From assembly GCF_001593285.1 (NCBI RefSeq), contig NZ_CP012529.1, forward strand, positions 868,001 to 932,000: a stretch of 64,000 bases of DNA, read 5' to 3'. Below are positions 35,520 to 45,678 of this stretch, one piece after another. Numbering within the stretch: the stretch's first letter is position 1; each line of letters starts with the position of its first letter. Under the pieces are notes generated by a model. It was not told where the DNA came from and ran no database searches. It was given only the letters and a program-made list of their open reading frames with translations. A program made the position numbers and the translations under genes. Origin of the DNA: Psychrobacter sp. P2G3. GTDB taxonomy: Bacteria; Pseudomonadota; Gammaproteobacteria; Pseudomonadales; Moraxellaceae.

Positions 35520-37022
35520 ATGCTTTTATCAGCCTCAAAACTATCGGTCGAACCAGTTAAATTAGGATGGACACAACGTGCTATCTTCAAGCCTGTGCTT
35601 AAGATGGGCTTGCTTGGGCTACTAGGGATAGGCAGTATCAATCTACACGCACAAGCAGCTAATGTGGAGCCTACTGGTAAAGGTGCGACCAATGGTAATA
35701 GCCCTACAGCAGGCTTGCAACTTATTAGCTTAAATGTTGATGATGACCTGATAGATAGTGAAGCATCAGAATCAGGAATGCTGAGCGTCGCAGATGAAAC
35801 AGATAGCTGGACAGATGATGATATAGATGCGTTAGGAGATAACGCCGTAGCGGATTTAGCGGATGATAACTTGACTGATATACCAGCCGAAGTCGCGCAA
35901 GTATCGTTAAATGCAATCTCTCCTGAAACCTTAAAAACTTTTGTCGCAGTAGTAGACTTAGTGCGCCGTCAATATGTTGATCCTGTCAATGATGAAGAGT
36001 TATTTGACAATGCGATGAGTGGTATGCTGACCAAGCTTGATAGTCATGCTGAGTTTTTGGATGCTGAAGCGTACGAGAATCTACGCGCATTTACCGAAGG
36101 CGATGTGGGAAATGTCGGTTTAAAGGCGGAGTATCAACCGGCCGAAGGGTATTGGGTTGTAACTGATATTGTAGATGAGTCGCCTGCCGATAAAAAAGGA
36201 ATTACCGTTGGTGATTATATCCATCAAATCGGCCAGTTTAAAATTGATGGTGATAGACAGTCTAATGATGTTGAACAGCTGCTTAATGGCATTGCAGGTA
36301 CGCAAGTCGATGTCACAGTGTCTAAAGCTGGCCGGCGCAAGCGTGTCATCACATTACAACGTAATAATACTCATCTGCAAACCATCGAGACGCGGCTTGT
36401 TGATGGAATTGCTGTTATTAAATTACCGGCTTTTCAAAACAATACACGTGAACGAATCCTGCAAAGCTTAACCAACCTTGATGCGCCTGTTACTGGAATA
36501 CTGCTTGATTTACGTGATAACCCAGGTGGTGTATTAATCTCAGCGGTCAAAGTAGCCAGTTTGTTTATGAGTGATACTGATGTAGTACAGGTAAAGAGTA
36601 GACAAAGTAAGTTGCGTACCTTGTCCACGCAAGAGGCTGCACTACTCAAGCCTTTACCAGTAGTCATCTTGCAAAATCGCTATTCTGCTTCGGCAGCAGA
36701 AGTGTTGGCAAGCAGTTTACAGACACAGCAACGTGCAACCATCGTCGGTGAAGTGAGCTATGGCAAAGGTTCAGTACAATCGGTTATACCACTCAATAAT
36801 GAGCAAGCAGTCAAGCTAACGGTAGCTCACTACTTGACAGCAACAGGAAAGAAGATTGATAAGATAGGCGTGCAGCCTGATGTGGCTTTATCTGGTAATG
36901 AGCGTACGTGGGAGCAGCAAGCACTTGATGTGTTGCGACAGCAAGTACGCTCTTCAGGGCTTCGCTTTGTAAAAAAAGATAATGTTGATATTGTCGCCGA
37001 TAACGATAAAGAAAGTATCTAA
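35520..37022 (+). CDS. Carboxyl-terminal processing protease (S41, CtpA type)
   Basis: Periplasmic S41 serine protease. A signal-like hydrophobic segment (MGLLGLLGIGSINLHAQA, about residues 24-41) precedes an acidic low-complexity Asp/Ala-rich stretch of about 70 residues. A helical VAVVDLVRRQYVDPVNDEELFDNAMSGML domain, a PDZ domain (VGLKAEYQPAEGYWVVTDIVDESPADKKGI) and the catalytic part follow. The catalytic serine is in NRYSASAAEVLASSLQ and the lysine in VSYGKGSVQSVIPL. I chose the ATG at 35520 although a GTG four codons earlier is possible. Substrates are unknown. It has no obvious operon partners. Confidence 0.9.
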   Translation: MLLSASKLSVEPVKLGWTQRAIFKPVLKMGLLGLLGIGSINLHAQAANVEPTGKGATNGNSPTAGLQLISLNVDDDLIDSEASESGMLSVADETDSWTDDDIDALGDNAVADLADDNLTDIPAEVAQVSLNAISPETLKTFVAVVDLVRRQYVDPVNDEELFDNAMSGMLTKLDSHAEFLDAEAYENLRAFTEGDVGNVGLKAEYQPAEGYWVVTDIVDESPADKKGITVGDYIHQIGQFKIDGDRQSNDVEQLLNGIAGTQVDVTVSKAGRRKRVITLQRNNTHLQTIETRLVDGIAVIKLPAFQNNTRERILQSLTNLDAPVTGILLDLRDNPGGVLISAVKVASLFMSDTDVVQVKSRQSKLRTLSTQEAALLKPLPVVILQNRYSASAAEVLASSLQTQQRATIVGEVSYGKGSVQSVIPLNNEQAVKLTVAHYLTATGKKIDKIGVQPDVALSGNERTWEQQALDVLRQQVRSSGLRFVKKDNVDIVADNDKESI

Positions 37023-37063
37023 AAAATATGAGGTATAACCTTAGTTAATTTTAATCAGTTAAG

Positions 37064-38752
37064 CTATTCTAAGTTATCGTCCTGATCTTCATCGATTTCA
37101 AGCTTTTTCATGCGATAGCGTAGAGAGCGGAAGGTAGTACCCAATAATTCAGCTGCCTGAGTCTTGTTCCAATCTGTCTGCTTAAGCGCTTTGATAATCA
37201 AGCGCTTTTCTTGATCTTGAAGATAGGCCTCTAGCCCTTTTTGGGGTAATTCAGCCTCAGACACACTAACTATTGAGGGCTGAGTATTTATATCATCAAC
37301 AAATTGCTCTGGTTTACGGCGGTCTTGATTATATACAGATGAAGTGCCGATATTATTAGATTTAGGAGTAGACATGCGGATAGCAGAGGAATAATTTTGG
37401 CTGTGAGTGCGATACGGATGTAAGTTATTAATTACCAGTCTGCTATTAACATTCCTCCCACTCTGTTTAGGAGAGTCTTTTGTCTGTAGAGGCATAGGTT
37501 TATCATTTACAGCGGATACAGCAGTCATATCTTCGTTACTGGTCATATCTTTAGGATTGGCTTCATCATCATAATTATCAGTGAGCTTAGGTAATCCCAA
37601 ATGATCATCGTCTATGATTGTGGTATCTGCTAACGTGACTGCGCGCTCCAGTATATTGCGAAGCTCACGAACATTACCAGCAAATTCATGATGTTGGAGT
37701 CGATCACAGGCATTCTCAGTCAGCTGTGCTGGAGTATCTAGTTGCCACTCTTCAGATATCAATGCTAAAAAATGCTTAGCGAGTAAAGGTATGTCATCGC
37801 GTCGCGTTTTAAGCGTGGGTAATTTAAGTTCGATAACGTTAATTCGATAATACAAATCTTGCCGAAAATCGCTATCTTTTACCAATTGATTCAAGTCTTT
37901 ATGAGTGGCTGATAAAATACGAATGTCAACGGGAATCTCTTTGGTATCACCAATAGCACGTACCGTTTTTTCTTGAATAGCGCGTAATAGCTTAACTTGC
38001 ATAGCGAGCGGTAAATCCGCAACTTCATCCAAAAATAGCGTACCACCGCTGGCTTGTTGAAACAAACCCTGCTTGTCTGCAACTGCACCGGTAAAACTGC
38101 CTTTCTTATGCCCAAAAAACTCTGATTCCATCAGCTCAGATGGAATTGCGCCACAGTTGACTGGTACAAAGCTACCATCACGGCGCGGACTTAAGTCATG
38201 AATGAGTCTGGCAACGACTTCTTTACCTGTACCAGAGTCACCGGATAAGAACACTGGCGCCTGTGAACGCGCTAGTTTGACAATGGTGGTTTTCAAGGTT
38301 TGCATCACGGTAGAATTACCGATTAGACGACTATCTAATAGCTGCTGCTCCGGCGTAATCTCATTGGTTGCTTGTGTGCTTTCGTCTTGATGGATGACTT
38401 TAAGTGCATTTTCGACCAGCTGTCGTAAACGAGGTAACTCAAGCGGCTTATTTACAAAGTCAAAAGCACCCATTTTAAGCGCTTCAATAGCCAGATCCAT
38501 GCTGCCGTGTGCCGTAATCACAGCAACCGGCGTATTGGAGCTGCTACTAATCTGCTTCACCAGTTCTAGTCCTGAGCCATCGGGTAGCTGTAGATCAGTT
38601 AGACAAAAATCATAGTGGTTATTTTCCAGATAAGATTTTGCTTGTGACAGGCTGTAGGCGACATCACTTCTGATGCCCATTTTTGTTAGCGTAATTTGCA
38701 TAAGTCGGCATAAATCTACTTCATCATCGACGACTAGCGCGATTGCTGTCAT
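37064..38752 (-). CDS. pilR: Sigma-54-dependent response regulator PilR
   Basis: NtrC-type activator for type IV pilus genes. The receiver domain holds the phospho-acceptor Asp53 in CLTDLQLPDGSG. The AAA+ domain has Walker A GDSGTGKE, the sigma-54 loop GSFTGA and the DEVADLPLAMQVKLLRAIQE segment. A Fis-type helix-turn-helix (DWNKTQAAELLGTTFRSLRYRMKKL) is at the end. The link between AAA+ and HTH is about 100 residues of polar sequence, giving 562 aa against about 445 in Pseudomonas. The start is set at MTAIALVVDDE. It is downstream of pilS with about 190 bp between them; the partner supports the PilR assignment. Confidence 0.88.
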   Translation of the reverse strand: MTAIALVVDDEVDLCRLMQITLTKMGIRSDVAYSLSQAKSYLENNHYDFCLTDLQLPDGSGLELVKQISSSSNTPVAVITAHGSMDLAIEALKMGAFDFVNKPLELPRLRQLVENALKVIHQDESTQATNEITPEQQLLDSRLIGNSTVMQTLKTTIVKLARSQAPVFLSGDSGTGKEVVARLIHDLSPRRDGSFVPVNCGAIPSELMESEFFGHKKGSFTGAVADKQGLFQQASGGTLFLDEVADLPLAMQVKLLRAIQEKTVRAIGDTKEIPVDIRILSATHKDLNQLVKDSDFRQDLYYRINVIELKLPTLKTRRDDIPLLAKHFLALISEEWQLDTPAQLTENACDRLQHHEFAGNVRELRNILERAVTLADTTIIDDDHLGLPKLTDNYDDEANPKDMTSNEDMTAVSAVNDKPMPLQTKDSPKQSGRNVNSRLVINNLHPYRTHSQNYSSAIRMSTPKSNNIGTSSVYNQDRRKPEQFVDDINTQPSIVSVSEAELPQKGLEAYLQDQEKRLIIKALKQTDWNKTQAAELLGTTFRSLRYRMKKLEIDEDQDDNLE

Positions 38753-38941
38753 ACATAACCTCATGTTTGTTCAATTGGTACAAGTTACTAAATAAACGCT
38801 CATATAGAGGGTTATCATCAATAAATAGAGAACCTTTAACCTTTTTTATCTTTATTAACTGTACAGGTTAACTATCTTGATCGATTATGGAAATCAATAT
38901 TTTATCAGTGTGGGCGTTATTGAAAACTATTAATAATAGTC

Positions 38942-40738
38942 TCAAACATCCCAAGCATCTTCTGGGCAGGAGCCCAATGGTATAATCAATCGAAAACAGG
39001 TCTTTTCATGTTCGGCGACATACAGTAGCCGTGCATGATTGGCTTCGCTAAATGCTTGTGATAAATATAATCCCAGTCCGGTACCTGCTTTATCAGTAGT
39101 AAAAAATGGATCAAATAGGTGCTCTACATCAGTTTCAGCAACCTTATCACCTTCGTTTAAAACATCGATTATAACATCGTTCTGCACACAATATATCTCG
39201 ACCTCAGCATAAGCGTGTGGATGCACAAGACCACAATAGCGCAAACCGTTGTTGATTAAATTAATGAGTATTTGCTCTAATTGATGGTTATCAAACTGTA
39301 CCACGGGATGTGAATCATCACGTAAAAAAATATCATTACCGCGAAAATAGTTTTCTAAAAATTGTGGCATCCATGTCGCAAGTTCTATTGTCTGCTTATT
39401 GGAACGTTGCTGACGTGATAACTTTAATACGTCTTCAATAATACGATTAACACGCTTAGTCTGTGCAAATATCATCTTGTACAGCTCATTATTGCCATGT
39501 GTGTCGATGGCAGCTTGGTTCTTTATCAGTGAGAGTGAGGATGTATTTTCGCCTACGTCACGGTTATCGTCTATATCTTCTAGCAATAGCTGACTGGCCT
39601 GTGAGATAGCAGCAAGTGGATTACGAATCTCGTGAGCGATACTGGCCGTTAGCTGTCCTAAAGAAGCCAGTTTTAGCTGTTGAGCGTTGGCTTGTTCGCG
39701 ACGCAAATCTTCAAACAATACCAGCTGGCTACTATCCTCTAAGGGAATGATTTGTACGCGCAGCTTGTTTGTAACAGAAGCGCTAGCTGCCTCAGGTAAC
39801 TCATAAATAAAGTTTCTTGATTGATTGGCGGGAACAGAGAGGCAGCTATTGAGTAGGGCTCTATGTTGATGAGCCAAAGCCTGCTGAAAAGCATACAATG
39901 GATTATGATGATTCTTAAAATTACGCTGTTGTTGTCTGAGAGTAGACTTTGTATTATCGTTATTAGGGGGTGCTTTTCTAAATGGCGATGCTGGTATCTC
40001 AGAAATACCTAGAAGCTGGTAAGTTGCATGATTGGCTAAAACAATATGCTGCTGATCGATAACCATCACGCCATTAAGCATTTGGCTAATAACTTCTTGA
40101 TTGATTGTATTAAGACGTTCTACTTCTTCTGCTTGCCGTGCTATAAATCGTTCGACATGTACTAAGCGCTGCGAGATTGACCAGCTCAAAAAACCAACGG
40201 CTAAAAAACTGGCTGACATTAATAAGGCGTCACCTAGGTTGGCTAGACTCATACTATTGGCAATCGCATGGAAAAATTGCTGATAAATGACGAATAAAAT
40301 TGCTAGTAAAGTGATAATCAGGGCTTGTGAGCTGCGTAACAACATAAAGCTCGCTGCTACGACGACCATATATAGCATAGTCAATTGTAAGTCTGGCGCA
40401 CCATTGGTATATAACAGCAAACTTAAAACGATTATATCAATACCCAAACCAAATACTAACTGGCGTTGCAGCTGCTTGGTTGCCACCAAAAATAAACTCA
40501 GTAAAATCAGACTAAGAATGACATAAAACCCAAGGGCAGTTTGCTGCAATAAGCTTGGTAATAGCAGATTGGTATCTGCTTTGATATTGGCGTACACCAT
40601 TAACAATAGAAACGCACTGACTACTAAACGATAACTATTATAAATTAGCCCAAGCTTGCGTAACTGTGATGCAGGTAGGGTATTGTCCTGCTTTAGAGAT
40701 CGGACAACAGCGTTAATAGTTCTAGAAGCAGGTTTCAT
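38942..40738 (-). CDS. pilS: Sensor histidine kinase PilS
   Basis: Membrane-bound kinase paired with PilR. About six transmembrane helices lie within residues 30-185 (for example LVVSAFLLLMVYANI, ALGFYVILSLILLSLFLV). A PAS-like segment follows (VISQMLNGVMVIDQQHIVLANHATYQLLG). The phosphorylatable histidine is in SIAHEIRNPLAAISQASQLL, the N box is LEQILINLINNGLRYC, and the ATP-lid glycines are GTGLGLYLSQAF. The 598-aa length slightly exceeds Pseudomonas PilS because of low-complexity inserts near residues 255-285 and 400-420. It is the first gene of a pilS-pilR unit. Confidence 0.88.
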   Translation of the reverse strand: MKPASRTINAVVRSLKQDNTLPASQLRKLGLIYNSYRLVVSAFLLLMVYANIKADTNLLLPSLLQQTALGFYVILSLILLSLFLVATKQLQRQLVFGLGIDIIVLSLLLYTNGAPDLQLTMLYMVVVAASFMLLRSSQALIITLLAILFVIYQQFFHAIANSMSLANLGDALLMSASFLAVGFLSWSISQRLVHVERFIARQAEEVERLNTINQEVISQMLNGVMVIDQQHIVLANHATYQLLGISEIPASPFRKAPPNNDNTKSTLRQQQRNFKNHHNPLYAFQQALAHQHRALLNSCLSVPANQSRNFIYELPEAASASVTNKLRVQIIPLEDSSQLVLFEDLRREQANAQQLKLASLGQLTASIAHEIRNPLAAISQASQLLLEDIDDNRDVGENTSSLSLIKNQAAIDTHGNNELYKMIFAQTKRVNRIIEDVLKLSRQQRSNKQTIELATWMPQFLENYFRGNDIFLRDDSHPVVQFDNHQLEQILINLINNGLRYCGLVHPHAYAEVEIYCVQNDVIIDVLNEGDKVAETDVEHLFDPFFTTDKAGTGLGLYLSQAFSEANHARLLYVAEHEKTCFRLIIPLGSCPEDAWDV

Positions 40739-40802
40739 AAATGGACCGAAGGGAAGGAATAGATATAAATATATTAGTTAAAGAAGCAGACTAACCCTGA
40801 AA

Positions 40803-41438
40803 TTAAGGTTGAATCAACCCATGACGAATGGCTAGATGAGTCAATTTAACATCACTATCAACACCGACTTTTTCATAGATACGGTAGCGATAAGTATTAA
40901 TGGTTTTTACGCTTACGAATAATTGATCGGCAATTTGCTGTGGGCTTTGACAGTTGACTACCATCATGGCGACTTGTTTTTCACGATCGCTAAGCAAATC
41001 GAAAGGTGAGGAGGCATTATCTGATAATAATACTTCGGCCAACTGCTCTGCAACGTCATGGCTAAAATAACGCCCACCTTGGTATATTTTTTTGATACCA
41101 CGTATCATCTCATCGAGTGGCGTACCCTTAGTAATGTAACCATTAACTCCAGCTTTGAGGAGCATTGATGGATACGGCTGCGCTGACATACTACTCACTG
41201 CCAATATTTTGATACCCATGTCCAATTGTACCAAACGCTTAGTCGCTTCAAGACCACCGATATTTGGCATGTTTACATCTAGTAGAACCACATCTGGACT
41301 GAGCTGCTTAGCCATTTTTAATGCCATATCGCCGCTATCAGCTTCACCTACTACTTCAATATCTGCACTGTCAGACAGCATACGACTGATGCCCATTCGT
41401 ACTAAATCGTGATCATCTACTACTAATACTCGAATCAT
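40803..41438 (-). CDS. GacA/UvrY-type response regulator (NarL/FixJ family)
   Basis: A receiver domain with phospho-acceptor Asp54 (VVLLDVNMPNIGG) and a C-terminal LuxR-type helix-turn-helix (LLSDREKQVAMMVVNCQSPQQIADQLFVSVKTINTYRYRIYEKVGV). The MIRVLVVDDHDLVRMGISRML start is close to GacA/UvrY, which acts with the BarA/GacS kinase on small regulatory RNAs. uvrC, often beside gacA, is not in the window, so orthology is likely but not proven. Length 211 aa is typical. Confidence 0.8.
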   Translation of the reverse strand: MIRVLVVDDHDLVRMGISRMLSDSADIEVVGEADSGDMALKMAKQLSPDVVLLDVNMPNIGGLEATKRLVQLDMGIKILAVSSMSAQPYPSMLLKAGVNGYITKGTPLDEMIRGIKKIYQGGRYFSHDVAEQLAEVLLSDNASSPFDLLSDREKQVAMMVVNCQSPQQIADQLFVSVKTINTYRYRIYEKVGVDSDVKLTHLAIRHGLIQP

Positions 41439-41881
41439 AGTTATACTCTTTACTATTTAATAGATTGAGGCGAATTAGGGATAGCCTAACATTGGTTAAG
41501 ATTGGCTATGCTATAAATATATTACTTAACAGTGACTTATCCAATACAATACAAGTACTTTATTTTATATCGATGTTGCTATTTATAATAATCTTGCTTT
41601 ATAGTTACTTATCTATAGAATTACTTTGCAGTAATAATAAAACAAATATTTCTCTAATGTTAATCAATATTACATGAACCCAAAGCAACTGTAGTAATCT
41701 TCGTACATGTACAAAAAAATCTCATGAAGTCAGGCCGATACATTAAACTTAAATGCAAACCATGATACACTAAAAGTACAAAAACTCTATACGAGTGTCT
41801 ACAAACACAATCAGAAACGCTACGTTTATCAATTGCATATGATAATCTGCAATTGACGCGATACCAACAGCAGGGGGAATA
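41439..41881. other. AT-rich divergent intergenic region
   Basis: It separates the minus-strand response regulator and the plus-strand peptidase gene. No RNA gene, repeat or clear operator was seen. It should hold promoters for both genes. Confidence 0.35.
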
Positions 41882-42964
41882 ATGAAACATTTACCATTAA
41901 CCAAACAGCAATTAGTCGCTGCCATGATTTCGTTAAGCTTAGGCAGTGCTGCACAAGCTGCGCTTAGTATTAATGGTAGCCCTGAGTCTAGCGCACGCGT
42001 CAGTTGGGGTGGGGCGGATAGCTTATCAGAAGCACGCAACATTATGTATAGCTCTAAAAGCTCTACTGCTCCTATCAAAAAAGTGGATAACGGCTACGGC
42101 ACTACTAATATTACTAATGCCAACAATTATGGCAGTAGCAGTAACAGCTATAACAATACTTATAACACCACTTACCGTGGCGGTTTTGGTAGTAGCGATA
42201 TGCTACCAATCAGCACAGACTCGCGTAGTGTCGCAGTCATAGATGTCGAGACTGGAAAGTCTATATACGAAAAAGATGCAGATATCGCACGTCCTATGGC
42301 AAGTATTACTAAAGTAATGACAGCTATGGTTGTCTTAGATGCTGGTCTTGATATGCGTGAAGAAATTACGCTTGATCCAGAAGACTTTGTAGGTCCTAAG
42401 CGTGCAAGCTCACGTTTGAAATCAGGCGATCGCATGAATCGCGCTGAGATGCTACTCATGGCTTTGATGAAATCTGAAAATCCTGCTGCTAAAAGCCTAG
42501 CACGTAACTATCCAGGTGGCTATGATGCATTTATGCGGGCGATGAACCGTAAAGCTCAAGAGCTGGGTATGACCACAGCATACTTTGGAGATCCAACAGG
42601 TCTTGATAAGCGTAATGTTGCATCATCAAATGACTTAGTAAAAATGGTACGTGCTGCGGGTAACTATGATGTTATTCGTCGTTTTTCTACTACCAAAAGC
42701 TACGACTTTTACGTTGCCAACTATTCAAGTGGTAACCGCACCTATAAAGCCAGCAATACGAGTAGCCTTGTGCGCTCAGGAGATTATCCAATTGGTATCT
42801 CTAAAACAGGTTTTATTAACGAAGCTGGTCGTTGTGTAGTTATGGAGACTCGTGTCAACAACCGCCCTGCTATTATCGTAATTTTAGGTGCTAACAGCTC
42901 GGCAACTCGTTGGGGTGATGCTAAAAATATTCTAACCAGCTTAGCCACACGCCGTACAGTATAA
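41882..42964 (+). CDS. pbpG: D-alanyl-D-alanine endopeptidase, PBP7 type
   Basis: Low-molecular-mass S11 penicillin-binding protein trimming peptidoglycan in the periplasm. A signal peptide ends near SAAQAA (about residue 27). A Ser/Asn/Tyr-rich linker of about 70 residues follows, with repeated NNTYNTTY-like text. The catalytic motifs are SITK (Ser141, Lys144), SEN at 197-199 and KTG in ISKTGFINEAGRC. There is no C-terminal beta domain or membrane anchor, so PBP7/8 is preferred over DacA/DacC. Start at ATG 41882, after GGGGGAA. Confidence 0.86.
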   Translation: MKHLPLTKQQLVAAMISLSLGSAAQAALSINGSPESSARVSWGGADSLSEARNIMYSSKSSTAPIKKVDNGYGTTNITNANNYGSSSNSYNNTYNTTYRGGFGSSDMLPISTDSRSVAVIDVETGKSIYEKDADIARPMASITKVMTAMVVLDAGLDMREEITLDPEDFVGPKRASSRLKSGDRMNRAEMLLMALMKSENPAAKSLARNYPGGYDAFMRAMNRKAQELGMTTAYFGDPTGLDKRNVASSNDLVKMVRAAGNYDVIRRFSTTKSYDFYVANYSSGNRTYKASNTSSLVRSGDYPIGISKTGFINEAGRCVVMETRVNNRPAIIVILGANSSATRWGDAKNILTSLATRRTV

Positions 42965-43008
42965 GATGTTTATCTAAACTACTGTAAACCATAGTTTGTA
43001 GACAAAAG

Positions 43009-43039
43009 AGGCTGTTATTTAATATAACAGTCTTTTTTT
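43009..43039 (+). terminator. Terminator after the PBP7-type gene
   Basis: AGGCTGTTAT pairs with ATAACAGTCT (one G-U) and runs into seven T. Confidence 0.75.
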
Positions 43040-43065
43040 GGCTTAATTAAGCTTAAGGATGATTT

Positions 43066-43743
43066 ATGACTGAACAATCAACTGTAACTTCAGAGCGAGC
43101 AGCGCCTATGCTGTATCTGCTTACTAATGATGATGAATTTGATTTGCTTTATGCTAAGTTAGAGGTAGCTCTAGCGACAGGCGTAATAGGGTTGCTACAA
43201 ATCAGACGCAAGCAAGTATTGGCTCAGACTCATGGTCAAAAAAAGTTATATGACGAGGCGCTAAAGATAGTAGCACTAGCAAATCTATACGAAGTACCAG
43301 TAGTTATAAATGATGATATCGCTTTAGCAGTCAAGCTTGGAGTAGGGGTGCATCTTGGACAACAAGATGGTGCTATTAGTGAGGCTAAACAGCAATTGGA
43401 GTCTAATCAGATTATTGGCCGCACTTGTCATGGAGATGTAGCGTTAGTAGAAGAAGCAAGGTCTGCAGGCGCAACTTATGCGGCAATGGGTGCTATATTT
43501 GCATCATCTACTAAACCTAATGCCGACACTATCTCTCGTCAACAGCTTATAGATGGCTGCCAACAGACTATTCATAACGACATTGAACTTTGTGTCATTG
43601 GTGGCTTGAGAGTCGAAAATGTTGTTCAACTAAAAGGGTTGCCCATCGCTTATATGGCGGTAGTTGGTGACATTTTAGACTTGCCAGTAGATTCAATTGC
43701 GCAGCGCTGTCAAGAGTGGCAGCAGGTGCTTACCAATTGGTAA
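43066..43743 (+). CDS. thiE: Thiamine phosphate synthase-like TIM-barrel protein
   Basis: Couples HMP-pyrophosphate with thiazole phosphate to give thiamine phosphate. Barrel motifs are LLQIRRK (usual QLR-K), VVINDDIALAVKLGVGVHLGQQDG, IIGRTCHG, YAAMGAIFASSTKPNA and CVIGGLRVENV. The family normally has GxSxH and GPxFxT; here the first is GRTCH and the second GAIFAS, so activity may differ. TenI-like proteins or the barrel domain of MutT-ThiE fusions are alternatives. 225 aa. No other thi gene and no TPP riboswitch is nearby. Confidence 0.7.
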   Translation: MTEQSTVTSERAAPMLYLLTNDDEFDLLYAKLEVALATGVIGLLQIRRKQVLAQTHGQKKLYDEALKIVALANLYEVPVVINDDIALAVKLGVGVHLGQQDGAISEAKQQLESNQIIGRTCHGDVALVEEARSAGATYAAMGAIFASSTKPNADTISRQQLIDGCQQTIHNDIELCVIGGLRVENVVQLKGLPIAYMAVVGDILDLPVDSIAQRCQEWQQVLTNW

Positions 43744-43789
43744 ATACCTGCCCGTAAGATTAATAATTTATAGTGTATGGAGAAAAGTT

Positions 43790-44119
43790 TTACACAGCAT
43801 GATCCATACATAAGGTAGCGTAAGGCAAGGCTTCTAAGCGCTTTTCTTCTATTGGTTCACCGCACACCTCACATTCACCATAAGTACCGTTTTCGATACG
43901 ACTCAGGGCATTCTCGACATAAACAAGACTTTGCCGTGCTTCAGCCATCAAATTTTTACGCATATCATTTTGACGATATGATATTGCCTGATCATCCCAG
44001 TGTTCGTTCAAGTCGTCTTGTGGATGCTGGATATGATCTTCTATTTTATCGATACGAGTTTCATACTCTTCTTTTAATTTTAGTAAATTTTGTTTGGCAA
44101 CATCAAAGTCAATGCTCAT
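43790..44119 (-). CDS. TraR/DksA-family zinc-finger protein
   Basis: A 109-residue protein with a helical coiled-coil N-terminus (LLKLKEEYETRIDKIEDHI) and a C-terminal C4-like finger: GECEVCGEPIEEKRLEALPYATLCMDH. The second half-knuckle reads C-x2-H instead of C-x2-C. DksA-family proteins bind in the RNA polymerase secondary channel; acidic residues at the coiled-coil tip (DDLNEHWDDQA) are present. It is shorter than DksA proper and resembles the small YbiI/DksA-like group. Its exact role is unknown. Confidence 0.8.
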   Translation of the reverse strand: MSIDFDVAKQNLLKLKEEYETRIDKIEDHIQHPQDDLNEHWDDQAISYRQNDMRKNLMAEARQSLVYVENALSRIENGTYGECEVCGEPIEEKRLEALPYATLCMDHAV

Positions 44120-44457
44120 TATAATCTCCTAATGGGTTATTGTTATTTTCTACCGAGTTATCATTTATCAAGTGATCGAAAGTCAGATAGTGCTTTATAG
44201 TAAAATGAACCGTTACTAAGTGCCACCACGAAATGTTAATGGGCTTCTAAAAAATGTCTCTAAATTATGATGGTATCCTGAATAGCAGGCGCCAAATATT
44301 ATGCATCTGAGATTTTTATTAAAAATTTACTGTAATACTTGTTTCTTGCCTAGAATGAGCAAGCTCTATTGTATAAACTACGGCTCATATGATATTGGCG
44401 GTTAATTTAACTTCATAAAACGATAGACAAAATAATCCATATAGCCTAGGAGCGGTA
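44120..44457. other. Intergenic gap before pgk
   Basis: About 340 bp between divergent genes. No RNA gene or repeat was recognised. The pgk promoter is expected in 44300-44440 but no strong -35/-10 pair is obvious. Confidence 0.35.
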
Positions 44458-45678
44458 ATGAATTTTTTACGTATGAGTGAGCTGACGTTAACGGACAAAG
44501 TAGTATTGATTCGTGAAGACCTAAATGTTCCTATCAAAGATGGTAAAGTGACAAGCGATGCACGTCTGCAGGCCAGCATGCCAACTATCAAAATGGCGTT
44601 AGATAAAGGGGCGGCAGTAATTGTATGCTCACATCTAGGACGTCCAACAGAAGGTGAGCCTGAGTCCAAGTATTCTCTCGCTCCAGTTGCTGATTACTTG
44701 ACAGACAAGCTGGCTGGGCAGATAAAAAAGCCTGTAATGCTTAATAATAATTATCTTGGTGAAGGCGTCTCTATTAAAGCTGGTGAAGTGGTTTTATTGG
44801 AAAATGTCCGTTTTAATAAAGGTGAAAAAAAGAATGATGCTGGGCTGGCAGAAGCTTATGCAAGCTTGTGTGACGTGTTTGTGATGGACGCATTTGGTAC
44901 TGCTCACCGTGCACAAGCCTCCACTGAAGGGGTGACTAAAGCAATGCGCCAAGCAGGTAAGACTGTGTGCGCTGGACCATTGCTCGCAGCTGAACTCGAT
45001 GCATTGAGTCTAGCACTTGAGACTCCAGCACAACCGATGTTAGCGATTGTTGGTGGCTCAAAAGTATCTACTAAACTTGAAGTTCTTCATAGCTTAGCAG
45101 AAGTTTGTACCCAAATCATCGTTGGTGGAGGTATTGCCAATACTTTCTTAGCCGCACAAGGTCATAGTGTAGGTGCATCGCTACATGAAGCTGATTTGGT
45201 CGATACTGCTCGTCAAATCATGACCAAGACTGATATTCTGCTGCCTGAATTTGTAGTCGTCGCTGATAAAAACGATATTGATTTTGATGACTTTGTAGGC
45301 TCATTGCAACAAGCGAAAGCTACTGTTAAAGCGGTAGATAATATTGGTGCCGATGATATGATATTGGACATTGCGCCGCAAAGTGCTAAACAATTAGCCA
45401 AGGCTATTATTGATGCTAAAACTATCCTTTGGAACGGTCCAGTTGGAGTGTTTGAAGTGGATGCTTTTGGTGCTGGTACTGAAATTTTGGCAACAGCAGT
45501 ACAAGTTAGTAACGGGTTTTCGATAGCTGGCGGTGGTGATACTCTAGCTGCAATTGATAAATACCAAGTTGCTGATGGCGTAAGCTACATGTCTACAGGC
45601 GGCGGTGCATTTTTAGAATTTGTCGAAGGTAAAGTTTTGCCTGCGGTAGCTGCATTACAGATTGAAGTGAAAGAATAG
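44458..45678 (+). CDS. pgk: Phosphoglycerate kinase
   Basis: Converts 1,3-bisphosphoglycerate and ADP into 3-phosphoglycerate and ATP. The N-terminal [92 protein letters not shown] and the nucleotide loop GGGDTLAAI are all present. Length 406 aa is typical. A TAGGAG box precedes the ATG. It is near fba in the same direction, with the small lipoprotein gene inserted between. Confidence 0.97.
   Translation: MNFLRMSELTLTDKVVLIREDLNVPIKDGKVTSDARLQASMPTIKMALDKGAAVIVCSHLGRPTEGEPESKYSLAPVADYLTDKLAGQIKKPVMLNNNYLGEGVSIKAGEVVLLENVRFNKGEKKNDAGLAEAYASLCDVFVMDAFGTAHRAQASTEGVTKAMRQAGKTVCAGPLLAAELDALSLALETPAQPMLAIVGGSKVSTKLEVLHSLAEVCTQIIVGGGIANTFLAAQGHSVGASLHEADLVDTARQIMTKTDILLPEFVVVADKNDIDFDDFVGSLQQAKATVKAVDNIGADDMILDIAPQSAKQLAKAIIDAKTILWNGPVGVFEVDAFGAGTEILATAVQVSNGFSIAGGGDTLAAIDKYQVADGVSYMSTGGGAFLEFVEGKVLPAVAALQIEVKE

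Noticed and set aside
42965-43065. TPP riboswitch before the thiE-like gene
   Set aside because: The short gap contains only a terminator; no THI-box CTGAGA or ACCTGA motifs were found.
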